DNA of 64,000 bases from Bryobacteraceae bacterium (GTDB taxonomy: Bacteria > Acidobacteriota > Terriglobia > Bryobacterales > Bryobacteraceae): positions 2,184,100-2,248,099 of the forward strand of contig JAWKHH010000001.1 in NCBI GenBank assembly GCA_041394945.1, given 5' to 3'. The position numbers and the translations under genes are program-made. This document shows, one piece after another, positions 7,607-16,038 of this stretch. Position 1 is the first letter of the stretch, and every line of letters begins with the position of its first letter. The notes below the pieces were generated by a model, which searched no databases, had not been told where the DNA came from, and worked only from the letters and a program-made list of their open reading frames with translations.

Positions 7607-10309
7607 TCAGCGCCGCCGGTGCTGGCGCTGCAACTCCCGCGGATCGTCCATCGCCGGCGACGGGCGCGGCACGTCCGGTTCTTTGGCTTTCTCCGGCACG
7701 AAAATGTCCGCCACCACCGGGACCTTCTCATACCGCGCGAAGTCCGGTTCGTCCCGGAAGCAATCGGCGAGATCGGCGGCGGTGGCGTCGTAGAGATTGA
7801 GCGGCGGTATCCGCAGCAGCCGGAACACGGTCTTCAGCAGCCCCGGGAAACTAGCGTTTACGCGTGAGACATGCTTCTTCTTCGCATACGGGCTGATCGC
7901 GAGCAGCACCGTGCGATGCGAGTCGATATGGTCCACCCCACCCTGCGCGTCGTCCTCGGTGACGAAGATCGCCATTTTCGGCCACCAGGGTGAGTGCGAA
8001 AGGTACTCGACGATGCGGCCGAGCGCGTAGTCGTTGTCAGCGACGTAGCTGGCGTCGAACGGATAGCCGTCGTCGGGGCGCGGGCGCGTCATATGGTCGT
8101 TCGGGAGATGAATGAAGAGGAATCGCGGCAGCGGCTTGCCGGGCTTCGCGAACATCTCCTCGATCTCGTTGATGAACTGTGTCGCGCGGTACTGGTCCGG
8201 GATGTTCATGTTATAGCCGGGATAGTTGCGCGACGTGTTGCGGTAGAGCGGATCGGGCATCGGCACGTTGGTCACGAAGCGCGCGCCGGTGGGTGTCAGT
8301 CCAGGCCCTTCGTCGACGCCGGCGAGTTCGAAGCCCTCGCCGAAATTGCGGAAGGAGATGCCGTTCCTCTCCAGGTGATGCCAGAGCGCGCCCGCTTCCA
8401 GTTGTTCCTCCGGATGCACCGACGAGTTGCTCTGCGCGAACAGGAGCCGGCCGGGCGCAGTGCCGAGCCGGAAGTCCTTCTGGCCGCCGTAGGCGGCTCG
8501 CAGCGTCGACTCGGTCCACGCGTTCGGATACGAGCCGGCGATCCAATGATGCCCGTCGACGCTCACTTCCGAGTCGGCATAGAAGTTGTCCGAGAACGCG
8601 AACCGCTCGGCAAGCGCATGATGGTTCGGCGTCACCTGGATATTTCGCAATGCCAGCCGCTGCCGCAGTCCGCCGGGCGGGCTCTGGATCACGCCCCACT
8701 TTCCGAATCGAGCCAGGATGGGGATGCCGTTCACGGGTCCGTTCGAAGCCGTTTCGATATCGCCGAACACCTCGTCGAACGTGCGATTCTCCTTTACGAT
8801 CACCACCACGTGCTCGATGGCGGCGGGCAGCGGCGCGGCCTCCTCTTTCGAAGGAACGAACCCGGCGTTGTAGAACACCTGCGCCGTGTGTTTCTCGAGT
8901 TCCGACATGTCCGGCAGCGGGAACGAAACCAGGGCGCCACGGCGCCGTTCGCCATGGAAGCTGTTGTCGGCCGGACCGAGCCGATTCGCGTTCGGCCCCG
9001 TCCCGTGCCCCTTGGCGCAGCTCACCCAGACAACCGATTCATGAATGCGAACCTGGGTCGGGAACCATGCCGTCGGCGCCAGCCCCAGCGGCTGCAGCGT
9101 CTTCGTGTCGATCACGACCACCGCATTGATGCCCGCCGCCGCCACCAGAAGCCAGCCGGTGTGCGGATCCACGGTCGAGCCCATCGGCAGAATGCCGCGG
9201 TACTGCTCCAGGCCGGCGATACGGAGCGCGATCTCGCCTTTTGCTTCGAGACTCTCCGCATCGATCACGGTGATCGAATCGTTGTGCCCGTTCGAGACGT
9301 AGACGCGATCGGCCGTCGCGGTGACGCCAGATGGACTGCTGCCGCCGTGATTGGCGCCCCCAAACGGCCGCCCCGTGCGGATCTGCTTCACAAGCTTCGG
9401 CGGACCGCCAAGGTCGATCACGGCGAGCGAGTTCGATTCGGCGACGTTTGGATCGCCCAATCCCGGCACGTCCACCGGTCCCGAGACCGTTTCCCGCTTC
9501 GCTCCGTCCATCGCCTCCGGCGACGGGAATCCGAAAGCGGGGAATCGAAGTCCGGTCTCGCGCGCCCGGTCTCGCACCGCTCCTGGAACGGCGCTGTATT
9601 CGAACATCCCGATGTTGGCGACGTATGCCCGCTTGCCGTCGGGCGAGAGCGCCATGGCGAACGGGAGCCGGCCGGTCCTCACGGACGCGACGATCTTCCG
9701 CGCCCTCGTGTCGATCGCAACGAGGCGGAAATTCGCCTGATCCAGAACGTAGAGGCGCTCGCGCGCCGCGTCGTAGGCGAGGTCGCCGGTATAGCTGTCG
9801 CGCGCGCCGTTCTGGTTGACGTCAAAGACGCGTTTGCGGCGGCCGTTCCGCGCGTCGATGAGGCGGACGCGCCCCGAGTTGCCTTCGGATACGAACAACT
9901 CGCGGTCGTCTTTGAACGCAAGCCCCTGAAAGACGGACCGCCAGCCAGCCTCGTCCTCGTCTTCCTCTTCGTCGCGATTGCGCGGCGCCACCTGATGCCG
10001 CAGGCGCCATACGTTCTTCTTGTCGCGCTCTGCGAACGTAAGGCTGTAGCGGTTCGGACCGCCATCGGCTGTCACCACGCGGTCGCCCGACGCGTTGATC
10101 GCCACCCCAAAGGGCCCCGGTCCCGTTGTAAACTGCCGGCCTACCGGCGAGATGGCGCGCCCCCCCGGAAGGATGCTCTGGGCGCCGCGGTGCACGACAA
10201 CGGGCCGCGTACCGGCCGGCGGACGGTACTCGGCCGCAGTGATTCGGGAAGTCAGCGTCAGGCAGGAGAAGAGCGCGAGAAACGCGACGATGCGGAAGGG
10301 ATAAGGCAC
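7607..10309 (-). CDS. Bifunctional YncE-type propeller / alkaline-phosphatase-superfamily phosphoesterase
   Basis: This is a secreted protein of about 900 residues. GTG 10309 is chosen because it opens a clear signal peptide (YPFRIVAFLALFSCLTLTSRITA). The N-terminal half is a YVTN propeller (SPDGKRAYVANIGM, VYVSNGHNDSITVIDAES). The C-terminal half matches the acid phosphatase/phospholipase C-like phosphoesterase family, with VVIVKENRTFDEVFGD (metal-binding and nucleophile region), DGHHWIAGSYPN, FIHLPNDHMTRPRPD and IFVTEDDAQGGVDHIDSHR (metal ligands). It likely hydrolyses extracellular phosphate esters. It lies 28 nt after the DUF420 gene, and its own near-consensus -10 (10319-10324) suggests it can be transcribed separately from the oxidase-maturation operon. 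Confidence 0.85.
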   Translation of the reverse strand: MPYPFRIVAFLALFSCLTLTSRITAAEYRPPAGTRPVVVHRGAQSILPGGRAISPVGRQFTTGPGPFGVAINASGDRVVTADGGPNRYSLTFAERDKKNVWRLRHQVAPRNRDEEEDEDEAGWRSVFQGLAFKDDRELFVSEGNSGRVRLIDARNGRRKRVFDVNQNGARDSYTGDLAYDAARERLYVLDQANFRLVAIDTRARKIVASVRTGRLPFAMALSPDGKRAYVANIGMFEYSAVPGAVRDRARETGLRFPAFGFPSPEAMDGAKRETVSGPVDVPGLGDPNVAESNSLAVIDLGGPPKLVKQIRTGRPFGGANHGGSSPSGVTATADRVYVSNGHNDSITVIDAESLEAKGEIALRIAGLEQYRGILPMGSTVDPHTGWLLVAAAGINAVVVIDTKTLQPLGLAPTAWFPTQVRIHESVVWVSCAKGHGTGPNANRLGPADNSFHGERRRGALVSFPLPDMSELEKHTAQVFYNAGFVPSKEEAAPLPAAIEHVVVIVKENRTFDEVFGDIETASNGPVNGIPILARFGKWGVIQSPPGGLRQRLALRNIQVTPNHHALAERFAFSDNFYADSEVSVDGHHWIAGSYPNAWTESTLRAAYGGQKDFRLGTAPGRLLFAQSNSSVHPEEQLEAGALWHHLERNGISFRNFGEGFELAGVDEGPGLTPTGARFVTNVPMPDPLYRNTSRNYPGYNMNIPDQYRATQFINEIEEMFAKPGKPLPRFLFIHLPNDHMTRPRPDDGYPFDASYVADNDYALGRIVEYLSHSPWWPKMAIFVTEDDAQGGVDHIDSHRTVLLAISPYAKKKHVSRVNASFPGLLKTVFRLLRIPPLNLYDATAADLADCFRDEPDFARYEKVPVVADIFVPEKAKEPDVPRPSPAMDDPRELQRQHRRR

Positions 10310-10318
10310 GTCCCTACG

Positions 10319-10324
10319 ATTATA
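10319..10324 (-). promoter_or_regulatory. TATAAT -10 hexamer for the phosphoesterase gene
   Basis: On the minus strand a perfect TATAAT ends 9 nt before GTG 10309, inside the 28-nt gap after the DUF420 gene. The spacing again suggests a nearly leaderless transcript. No -35 was recognised. Confidence 0.45.
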
Positions 10325-10337
10325 GGAACCGCGGCGG

Positions 10338-10751
10338 CTACATCCGGTACAGCATCCAATAGACGACCACACCGGTGACGCTCACGTAAGCCCATATCGG
10401 GAACGTCCAGCGCGCAAGCCGCCGGTGCGCGCCAAACTCCCCGCGCCAGGCCCGCCGCAGTGTCACGATCGCCAGCGGAGGCACGGCGGCCGCGAGCACG
10501 GTGTGGGTGAACAGGATGGTGAGGTAGACGGTGCGGATGGCGCCGGTCTTCTGGAATCGCACCGAGCCGACCTGGAAGTGATAGACGAGGTAGCTGATCA
10601 GAAAAACAACCGAAGCCGCCAGCGCCGCCAGCATCGCTTTCTTGTGCGCGTTCCGCTGCCTGTTCCGAATGAACCAGTAGCCGGTGAGGAGGCAGGCAAA
10701 CGACGTCGCGTTGAGCGCGGCGTTCACCGCCGGCAGATCGCGCAGCGTCAA
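10338..10751 (-). CDS. DUF420 membrane protein (CtaM-like oxidase maturation factor)
   Basis: This is a 137-residue integral membrane protein with about four hydrophobic helices. It begins MTLRDLPAVNAALNATSF, which is characteristic of DUF420. Conserved His residues occur near the membrane faces (NAHKKAM, YLVYHFQ, FTHTVLAA). Members include the CtaM/YozB proteins of Firmicutes, which are required for maturation of heme-copper oxidases. Its position as the last gene of ctaA-ctaB-sco supports that role here. Its ATG overlaps the stop of sco by 4 nt. Membership of DUF420 is confident; the specific function is carried over from the family and operon context. Confidence 0.85.
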   Translation of the reverse strand: MTLRDLPAVNAALNATSFACLLTGYWFIRNRQRNAHKKAMLAALAASVVFLISYLVYHFQVGSVRFQKTGAIRTVYLTILFTHTVLAAAVPPLAIVTLRRAWRGEFGAHRRLARWTFPIWAYVSVTGVVVYWMLYRM

Positions 10752-11320
10752 GACGCCGGCTCCGCCACCAGCCTCTTGGCGTCGCGGGCGATGGCGCCGA
10801 CGACATCCGGATCCGACGAGCCGTAGTAGCCGCGGATGCGGCCGGCTCCATCCACGAGCACGAATCGAGTGGCGTGGTTCAGGCTGGCATCGACATTGCT
10901 CAACTTGAAGGCATTGCGCGCCAGATCATGGAGGGCCGCCATTTCGCCGGTGAGGAACGTCCAGCGAGCCGGGTCCGCCCCGTAGCGCCGCGCGTACGCG
11001 GCCAGCGCGGGAGGCGTGTCGTTCACGGGGTCCACGGTGAAGGAAACGAACCGGACGCCGGCCTCGCCTTCCAAGCGATCCTGCACGCGCTTCATCTGCT
11101 GACTCATGCGCGGGCACGGGCCCGTGCAGGTGGTGAAGATAAAGTCGGCCACCCAGACTTTTCCGGCCAGTTTGTCAGCGCTTCGGAACTCGCTGCCATC
11201 CTCGGCGGTGAGTGTGAACGCGGGAACGTCGTTGTAGACCTTCAGGGGCTCGGACGGACCGGAACAGGAGACGGCGAGAACCACCAGAAAAGCGGGCAGA
11301 AAGGCGGGCGCGAACCTCAT
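10748..11320 (-). CDS. SCO1/SenC family copper chaperone lipoprotein
   Basis: This is a 190-residue thioredoxin-fold protein that delivers copper to, or reduces, the CuA site of cytochrome c oxidase. The N-terminus MRFAPAFLPAFLVVLAVSCSG ends in a lipobox, so it should be anchored in the membrane facing the periplasm. The copper site is present: CxxxC in FTTCTGPCPRM, and the distal histidine in NHATRFVLVD. ATG 11320 is chosen because the lipoprotein signal begins there and because it overlaps the ctaB stop as ATGA; the frame extends upstream but only through ctaB. The stop overlaps the DUF420 start in the same way, so the four-gene set is probably translationally coupled. Confidence 0.93.
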   Translation of the reverse strand: MRFAPAFLPAFLVVLAVSCSGPSEPLKVYNDVPAFTLTAEDGSEFRSADKLAGKVWVADFIFTTCTGPCPRMSQQMKRVQDRLEGEAGVRFVSFTVDPVNDTPPALAAYARRYGADPARWTFLTGEMAALHDLARNAFKLSNVDASLNHATRFVLVDGAGRIRGYYGSSDPDVVGAIARDAKRLVAEPAS

Positions 11321-12189
11321 GCGCGGTCGATCAGCATCAGCCCGTAAAGAACAGGCAGGTAGACCACCGACGCCATCAGAACGCCACGCGCGCGCAGCAG
11401 CGAACGGTCGCGCATGACGTGGAAGCCGGACGCGAGGAAGTAGATGCCCATCGCCGCGGCGCCGGCCAGATACAGGCGGCCCGTCATGCCAAGCCACGCC
11501 GGCATCAGGCTCACCGGAATCAGCAGCACGAGAAACAGCAGAATGCGCCGGGCAGTGGATTCGCCTTCCGGCTCCACCACCGGCAGCATCCGGATTCCGG
11601 CACGGCCGTAGTCCTCGCGGTACATCCAGGCAATTGCGTAGAAATGCGGAAATTGCCAGACGAACAGGATCGCGTAGAGCACCCAGGCGGCGACCGTGAG
11701 TTCCCCGGCGGCGGCGGCGAAGCCGATCAGCGGCGGCATCGCGCCGGGAATCGCGCCGACCGTAGTCGAATGCGGGGACCGCTGCTTCAGCGGCGTGTAT
11801 AGAAACAAGTACGTGGCCAGCGTGAACAGGCCGAGCCCGCCCGTGAGCGGGTTCACGAAGAAGGTGAGTTCCAGGTACCCGGCGATCGAGAGCAGGATCG
11901 AAAAGACGAGCGCCTGGCGGCGTGTGAGGCGGCCGGATGGAATCGGGCGCTGCCGGGTGCGCAGCATTCGCGAATCCGCCTGCGCCTCGTACCACTGATT
12001 CAACCCGGCGGTGCCGCTCGCGATGAGCCCGGTTCCGATGAGCGTGTGAATCAGCAAAATCACGGTCCAATCCGAGCCGGCGCCGAAGTAGTAGCCGATG
12101 GCGGTGCTCATCAGGATCAGCCACGTGATGCGCGGCTTGGTCAGTTCGATATAGGCGCGGTAAGCGCAGCAGGGAACGGCTGGAGTCAT
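11317..12189 (-). CDS. ctaB: Protoheme IX farnesyltransferase (heme O synthase)
   Basis: This integral membrane prenyltransferase converts heme B to heme O by adding a farnesyl group. At 290 residues it is the normal length for CtaB/CyoE, with several hydrophobic helices. The UbiA-superfamily signature is present: NQWYEAQADSRMLRT carries the first Asp-rich, Mg-binding motif, followed by RQRPIPSGRLTRRQAL. The second Asp-rich region is MYREDYGRAGIRMLP. N-terminal ELTKPRITWLILMSTAIGYY is also diagnostic. It overlaps ctaA upstream and sco downstream as ATGA, consistent with one polycistron for heme A and CuA assembly. Confidence 0.95.
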   Translation of the reverse strand: MTPAVPCCAYRAYIELTKPRITWLILMSTAIGYYFGAGSDWTVILLIHTLIGTGLIASGTAGLNQWYEAQADSRMLRTRQRPIPSGRLTRRQALVFSILLSIAGYLELTFFVNPLTGGLGLFTLATYLFLYTPLKQRSPHSTTVGAIPGAMPPLIGFAAAAGELTVAAWVLYAILFVWQFPHFYAIAWMYREDYGRAGIRMLPVVEPEGESTARRILLFLVLLIPVSLMPAWLGMTGRLYLAGAAAMGIYFLASGFHVMRDRSLLRARGVLMASVVYLPVLYGLMLIDRA

Positions 12190-13085
12190 CGCGCGAAACT
12201 CATCTCCCGCGCCGGGGCGCTTTCCACCATCGGTTCGCGGCGCACATGCCGGAACACCAGAATCGCGGTCAGCACGCTGGCGGCCATCGTCGTCGCCCCC
12301 AGCGCGACGTGCGCCACCGTGAAACCCACCATGATCGGCATGGGCTGCGGGGCCGTCGCCGTCGCCACCCGGCTCATGTAAGCCGCCACGCCGAGAAAAA
12401 CCTGCGCCAGGGTGATCGCCACCAGCGCTGTCGCCACGGTACGCAGGGCGGGATGCTTCGGATATTCGGTGATCAGCACGATCGATACGGCCACCACCAC
12501 CGCCGTCACCAGCGCCGCGCCACCTACGTGCCAGGCCAGCGGAAGCGCCTTGTGCCGGAACGCCGCCCCCAGCGCCACCTGGAGCAGCGCCACGCCGGGC
12601 AGAAGCAGAATGCGATTGCCGCGTGTGAACCAGCCGGACGGCTCAACTGTCATCGGCCCGCGCTTCCACGATGCGGAGGTAAACAGCGCCATCGCGCACG
12701 TCAGGGAGAAGAACAACTCGGCCAGGCAGGCGTGGGAGATGCTCACCGGCTTCGGCAGCATGTACAACACGGTAAGCCCGCCGAGCAATCCCTGAAAGCA
12801 GACCGCCGCCAATGCCACAAAACCTAGACGCCGCATCCACGCCCGTTCTTCGGCGCGCCACATCCAAATCGCCAGAATGATCGTGAGAAACCCCACCGTG
12901 GTGGCGACCATCCGGTGGCCGTGCTCATAGAAAATGCCGCCCTTCATCTCCGGCATCACCTGCCCGTAGGAAAGCGGCCAATCCGGGACCGAAAGCCCTG
13001 CCTCCATGCTGGTGACGGACGCACCGGCCACCACCAGAAACAGGGTGCAAATGGCCAGCAGCAGGGTATAGCGATGGAGAACCAC
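12186..13085 (-). CDS. ctaA: Heme A synthase (COX15/CtaA)
   Basis: This membrane enzyme oxidises the heme O methyl group to give heme A. It has 299 residues and eight hydrophobic segments. Conserved histidines sit in YEHGHRMVATTVG and SHACLAELFFSLT in the first half and in AWHVGGAALVTA and TVAHVALGATTMA in the second half, matching the duplicated four-helix heme-binding fold. The EAGLSVPDWPLSYG loop is diagnostic. The start is GTG 13085, preceded by a purine-rich GAAGG and a TACAAT -10-like hexamer. It is the first gene of the overlapping ctaA-ctaB-sco-DUF420 run. The oxidase subunits are not in the window. Confidence 0.95.
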   Translation of the reverse strand: MVLHRYTLLLAICTLFLVVAGASVTSMEAGLSVPDWPLSYGQVMPEMKGGIFYEHGHRMVATTVGFLTIILAIWMWRAEERAWMRRLGFVALAAVCFQGLLGGLTVLYMLPKPVSISHACLAELFFSLTCAMALFTSASWKRGPMTVEPSGWFTRGNRILLLPGVALLQVALGAAFRHKALPLAWHVGGAALVTAVVVAVSIVLITEYPKHPALRTVATALVAITLAQVFLGVAAYMSRVATATAPQPMPIMVGFTVAHVALGATTMAASVLTAILVFRHVRREPMVESAPAREMSFAR

Positions 13086-13096
13086 GAGAACCTTCT

Positions 13097-13102
13097 ATTG
13101 TA
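13097..13102 (-). promoter_or_regulatory. TACAAT -10-like hexamer for the ctaA operon
   Basis: On the minus strand TACAAT (5 of 6 to consensus) ends 11 nt before GTG 13085, in the 60-nt gap after the cupredoxin gene. It may allow ctaA to be transcribed independently. Confidence 0.4.
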
Positions 13103-13145
13103 CTTGAGTGGCGGCCGGGGCGGGTTTCGCTCAGCCTGTTTGGGC

Positions 13146-13916
13146 TCAATCCTTGAAATCGAACGTGGCTGACGTTGTCCCGCCGGGCTCCACCTTCACG
13201 GTGGTCTCCTGCGCGGGGTATTTTTCATGCCAGGCAACGATCGTGTATTCGCCGGGCGGCAGCCCCTTCAGCGTGAACGTGCCGTCGTCGCCGGTCACCG
13301 CGTGAAACGGATTCTGCACCACGTTGATGTACACGCGCATCCAGGGATGGATGTTGCACTTCACGGGGATGCCGATCTCGGGCTTGGAAAAGCTCTTCAG
13401 CTTCGGCTCGCCCTTCGGCGGCTGCGATTCGTTCCACTCGGCGTTCACTCGCGGCAGCGGGTGAATGTTGTGGTTCGTCGGATCGTTATTCAGGAACTCG
13501 ACGTCCTGGTCCACCATCACGCCGATGACATGCGGCCGGTAGACGCAGCCAATCTGATCGATCGTCACCGGCTCGGCGGGCGGCGGCCACTTCATATCCG
13601 CCGGCAGCCCCGACTTCACGTACACGAATACGTTGCGAAGCGTGCCGTCCGGGTTCACCACCACCTCTTCGGAAAGGGGCGCCTTGTCGTGCTGGCGCGC
13701 GCACGCCGGAGTTGCATCCATGCTCACCGGACGCCGCGCCGGCGCTTTGCCGGAGAACGTTACTTTTCCGGTGATCGTCACCGCGGTGCCGGGCGGAATC
13801 TCCGGCGCCTTCACGGCTACCAGCGATTTCTCCTCCGTCGCGGGTGTGCCGCCGCCTCCCCCGCAGGAAAACATCAGGGTCGCTGCAGCCAAGCCAACCA
13901 GAACGCGAGAATGCAT
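13146..13916 (-). CDS. Cupredoxin-like lipoprotein with carboxypeptidase-regulatory-like domain
   Basis: This is a 256-residue exported lipoprotein: signal MHSRVLVGLAAATLMFSCGG with a lipobox cysteine. The middle resembles a plastocyanin-type fold with a probable type I copper site: a His in NDPTNHNIHPLP and then CxxHxxM in KCNIHPWMRVY, giving the His-Cys-His-Met ligand set. The C-terminus (GDDGTFTLKGLPPGEYTIVAWHEKY) is a carboxypeptidase-regulatory-like beta sandwich. It sits 60 nt upstream of ctaA on the same strand, so it may carry electrons to, or copper for, the oxidase matured by those genes; that link is inference. ATG 13916 is preferred because the lipoprotein signal starts there. Confidence 0.75.
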   Translation of the reverse strand: MHSRVLVGLAAATLMFSCGGGGGTPATEEKSLVAVKAPEIPPGTAVTITGKVTFSGKAPARRPVSMDATPACARQHDKAPLSEEVVVNPDGTLRNVFVYVKSGLPADMKWPPPAEPVTIDQIGCVYRPHVIGVMVDQDVEFLNNDPTNHNIHPLPRVNAEWNESQPPKGEPKLKSFSKPEIGIPVKCNIHPWMRVYINVVQNPFHAVTGDDGTFTLKGLPPGEYTIVAWHEKYPAQETTVKVEPGGTTSATFDFKD

Positions 13917-13954
13917 AGGAAATATCAGGATATCAACACTGCTTCCACCACGGC

Positions 13955-14413
13955 CTACTCCACCTCCGCCCAAACGCTGAGCTGCACGCACGCGTTCAGC
14001 GGCATGTCCCGCACCCCGATCGCTGACCGCGTATGCAGGCCACGATCCCCGAAGACCGCGACGAACAGTTCGGAAGCCCCGTCGAGTACGCGGGGATGGC
14101 CGCGGAAGTTCTCGCCGCAATGAACGTTGCCCTCCAGGCGAACGATCCGCCGGACCTTCTCCAGATCGCCGGTGGCCGCGCGCAACTGCGCGATCGCATT
14201 CAGCCCGGCAACGCGCGCCGCGGCGTATCCCGCCTCAACGTCGATCTCCTCCCCGAGCCTGCCCGGATACCGCATCCGTCCGTTCTCCCATGGCAGTTGT
14301 CCTGACGTCACAACCAGGTTGCCGGTGCGCACCCAGGTTACGTACTGGCCCACCGCCTTGGGCGGCTCCGGCAGCTCGACTTGCATTTCTTTCAGTCTTT
14401 CTTCGACGGTCAT
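13955..14413 (-). CDS. RidA/YjgF-like family protein
   Basis: This is a 152-residue protein of the RidA/YjgF superfamily with the chorismate-mutase-like trimer fold. The N-terminal stretch VELPEPPKAVGQYVTWVRTG followed by LVVTSGQLPWENG is typical of the longer RidA-like branch rather than the canonical imine deaminase. The catalytic Arg region corresponds to RSAIGVRDMPLNACVQL. Members of the canonical branch hydrolyse reactive enamine/imine intermediates; activity in this branch is less certain. It starts at ATG 14413, divergent from the MoaD-like gene, and runs toward the cupredoxin gene 38 nt away. Confidence 0.85.
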   Translation of the reverse strand: MTVEERLKEMQVELPEPPKAVGQYVTWVRTGNLVVTSGQLPWENGRMRYPGRLGEEIDVEAGYAAARVAGLNAIAQLRAATGDLEKVRRIVRLEGNVHCGENFRGHPRVLDGASELFVAVFGDRGLHTRSAIGVRDMPLNACVQLSVWAEVE

Positions 14414-14453
14414 AACGGGATCAGGCTATCGCGGCGGCGACGCGCACGCAAGC

Positions 14454-14462
14454 TGCTACAGT
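14454..14462 (+). promoter_or_regulatory. Extended -10 element (TGCTACAGT) before the MoaD-like gene
   Basis: TGCTACAGT fits TGnTAnnnT and ends 6 nt before GTG 14469, so the message would be leaderless. No Shine-Dalgarno sequence is present in the gap. Confidence 0.4.
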
Positions 14463-14468
14463 AGCCTC

Positions 14469-14732
14469 GTGGCACGCGTGTTCATTCCCGTCCTGCTGCG
14501 CGAACTCACCGGCGGCGAAGCCGAAGCTGTGGTCGCGGGCGCAACCGTACGCGAACTCATCGCCACGCTCGAGGATCGCTATCCCGGCATCGCGGACCGG
14601 CTCACCGGAGACGGCCGGCTCCGGCCCAACCTCGCCGTCGCCATCGACGGGGAAGTGATGCCGCTCGGGCTGCGCGCTCCCGTGGAACCTTCGAGCGAAG
14701 TCCACTTCGTCGCCGCCATCAAGGGCGGGTAG
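14469..14732 (+). CDS. MoaD/ThiS-family ubiquitin-like sulfur carrier
   Basis: This is a small protein of 87 residues with the beta-grasp fold of sulfur carriers. It ends in Gly-Gly (HFVAAIKGG), the C-terminus that is adenylated and thiocarboxylated in MoaD/ThiS proteins. VPVLLRELTGGEAEAVVAG-type strands and the TVRELIATLEDRYPG helix match MoaD-like proteins. The start is GTG 14469, where homology begins; no SD is visible. No E1-like activator or molybdopterin, thiamine or cysteine gene lies beside it, so its pathway is unknown. Its last 14 nt overlap the convergent glycosyltransferase gene. Confidence 0.75.
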   Translation: MARVFIPVLLRELTGGEAEAVVAGATVRELIATLEDRYPGIADRLTGDGRLRPNLAVAIDGEVMPLGLRAPVEPSSEVHFVAAIKGG

Positions 14733-16038
14733 AGTCGCCCCAAAGCTCGTCCAGCCGCTCGGCCAGCGTTTCGACGATGGTCATCTCCGGAGTGATGCCC
14801 ATGCGGGCGCACTCGATTCCAATCCGGTCCGCGACGCCAAGCACGGGCGACGCCTGCCGGATCTCGCGCGTGAACTCGAGAAACCTCGCGGCATAGCTTT
14901 CCCCGCGGAACTCGCTGCCGGCGAATTCCCGCGCGCGGGCGCCCGTCGCCTCCCGCTCTGCCCGGTTGCCGATCAGTCCCCGCAGCGCATCGGCCAGTTG
15001 GTCCACCGAATGCGGGTCGATTCGCCGCACGGCGTCGGCGGGGAGTTCCGCGTAGAACCCGATATCGGAAACTATCACCGGCTTGCCGTAGAGCATCTCC
15101 TCGATTGCCGAAGCCGATGCTCCTTCGATCACCGGGTAGCGCAGGTTCACGCAGATATCGGCAAGCTCGAGGATCGAATGCAGCGCGTCGTCCGACACTC
15201 GGCCGGCGAAGGTGACGTTCGAATCGATCCCCACCCGCCGCGCGTGGGTCTCGAGTTCCTGGCGATATGTGTCCGGACAAGGGCCCGCGATCACCAACTG
15301 GAACGCCGGCGCGGAAGTGCGAATGCGGCCAAGCGCCTCAATGGTCGCGTCGACGCGCTTGTTGGGATTGACGTGCCCGATGGTGACGACGAGCGTTTTG
15401 CCTTCCGGGATGCCCAACTGCTGGCGCGTCAGACGGCCCGGGTCTCCTTCGATGCGGTAGGGCAGAGGCAGGTGGATCACCGGAACCGCCCAAGCCTGCT
15501 CCACCCGGTCCCGGAAGAAGCGCGAGTGAGTGACCACGCCGCGCGCGCCCGCGATGGCGGGCTCGAACATTGGAAAATCCACAACCTCGTCGGTTTCCCA
15601 CACGCGAGGACCGCGGGAAGAAACGCTCCGTTCGGCGGCGGCGCGGCCCGCGTCTCCGTACAGCCGCGTCATGACAGCCACGTAGCCGGCCTGATCGCGC
15701 GACTTCTCGAGATAGTAGCCGGCGAAAAAATGATGCAGCACGTAGTCGTGCAGCACACACACGCCGGGCACGCGGCGCGACACCTCGAACAGGTCGCCAT
15801 GGTAAGGAAGGTAGTTGCCGAAGTTGTAGACGGCGAAGTCGTATCCGGCGAGCGTCTGCTCGGTCACGTCGCGGTGCGAGGCGAACTTCCGAACCGGGAC
15901 GGCGGTGGAATGAGTCTCGTCCTTGTCGAAGCAGAAGATCTCCACGTCGGCGCGCGAAGCCAGGCATTCGGCGACGTAGCGGCCGCTGCGGCCGATAGCG
16001 CTATTCGCCGAAAACGGAGTGAACCAGGCGATCTTCAC
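14719..16038 (-). CDS. GT4-family glycosyltransferase
   Basis: This is a cytoplasmic retaining glycosyltransferase of 439 residues with a GT-B fold. The N-terminal acceptor domain begins KIAWFTPFSANSAIGRSG, with the glycine-rich loop. The donor-site motif is EGASASAIEEMLYGKPVIVSD, whose two Glu residues define the GT4 EX7E motif. VTIGHVNPNKRVDATIEAL is the usual start of the second Rossmann domain. GTG 16038 is chosen because it begins the Rossmann strand and overlaps the upstream stop as GTGA. A 70-90 residue extension after the GT domain has no recognised motif. It is the last gene of the glycan operon, so it probably adds a later sugar. Donor and acceptor are unknown. Confidence 0.88.
   Translation of the reverse strand: MKIAWFTPFSANSAIGRSGRYVAECLASRADVEIFCFDKDETHSTAVPVRKFASHRDVTEQTLAGYDFAVYNFGNYLPYHGDLFEVSRRVPGVCVLHDYVLHHFFAGYYLEKSRDQAGYVAVMTRLYGDAGRAAAERSVSSRGPRVWETDEVVDFPMFEPAIAGARGVVTHSRFFRDRVEQAWAVPVIHLPLPYRIEGDPGRLTRQQLGIPEGKTLVVTIGHVNPNKRVDATIEALGRIRTSAPAFQLVIAGPCPDTYRQELETHARRVGIDSNVTFAGRVSDDALHSILELADICVNLRYPVIEGASASAIEEMLYGKPVIVSDIGFYAELPADAVRRIDPHSVDQLADALRGLIGNRAEREATGARAREFAGSEFRGESYAARFLEFTREIRQASPVLGVADRIGIECARMGITPEMTIVETLAERLDELWGDSTRP

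Noticed and set aside
7994..10378. Long plus-strand open frame opposite the phosphoesterase gene
   Set aside because: No family motifs; it is the antisense shadow of a well-supported gene and has arginine/histidine-rich noise composition.
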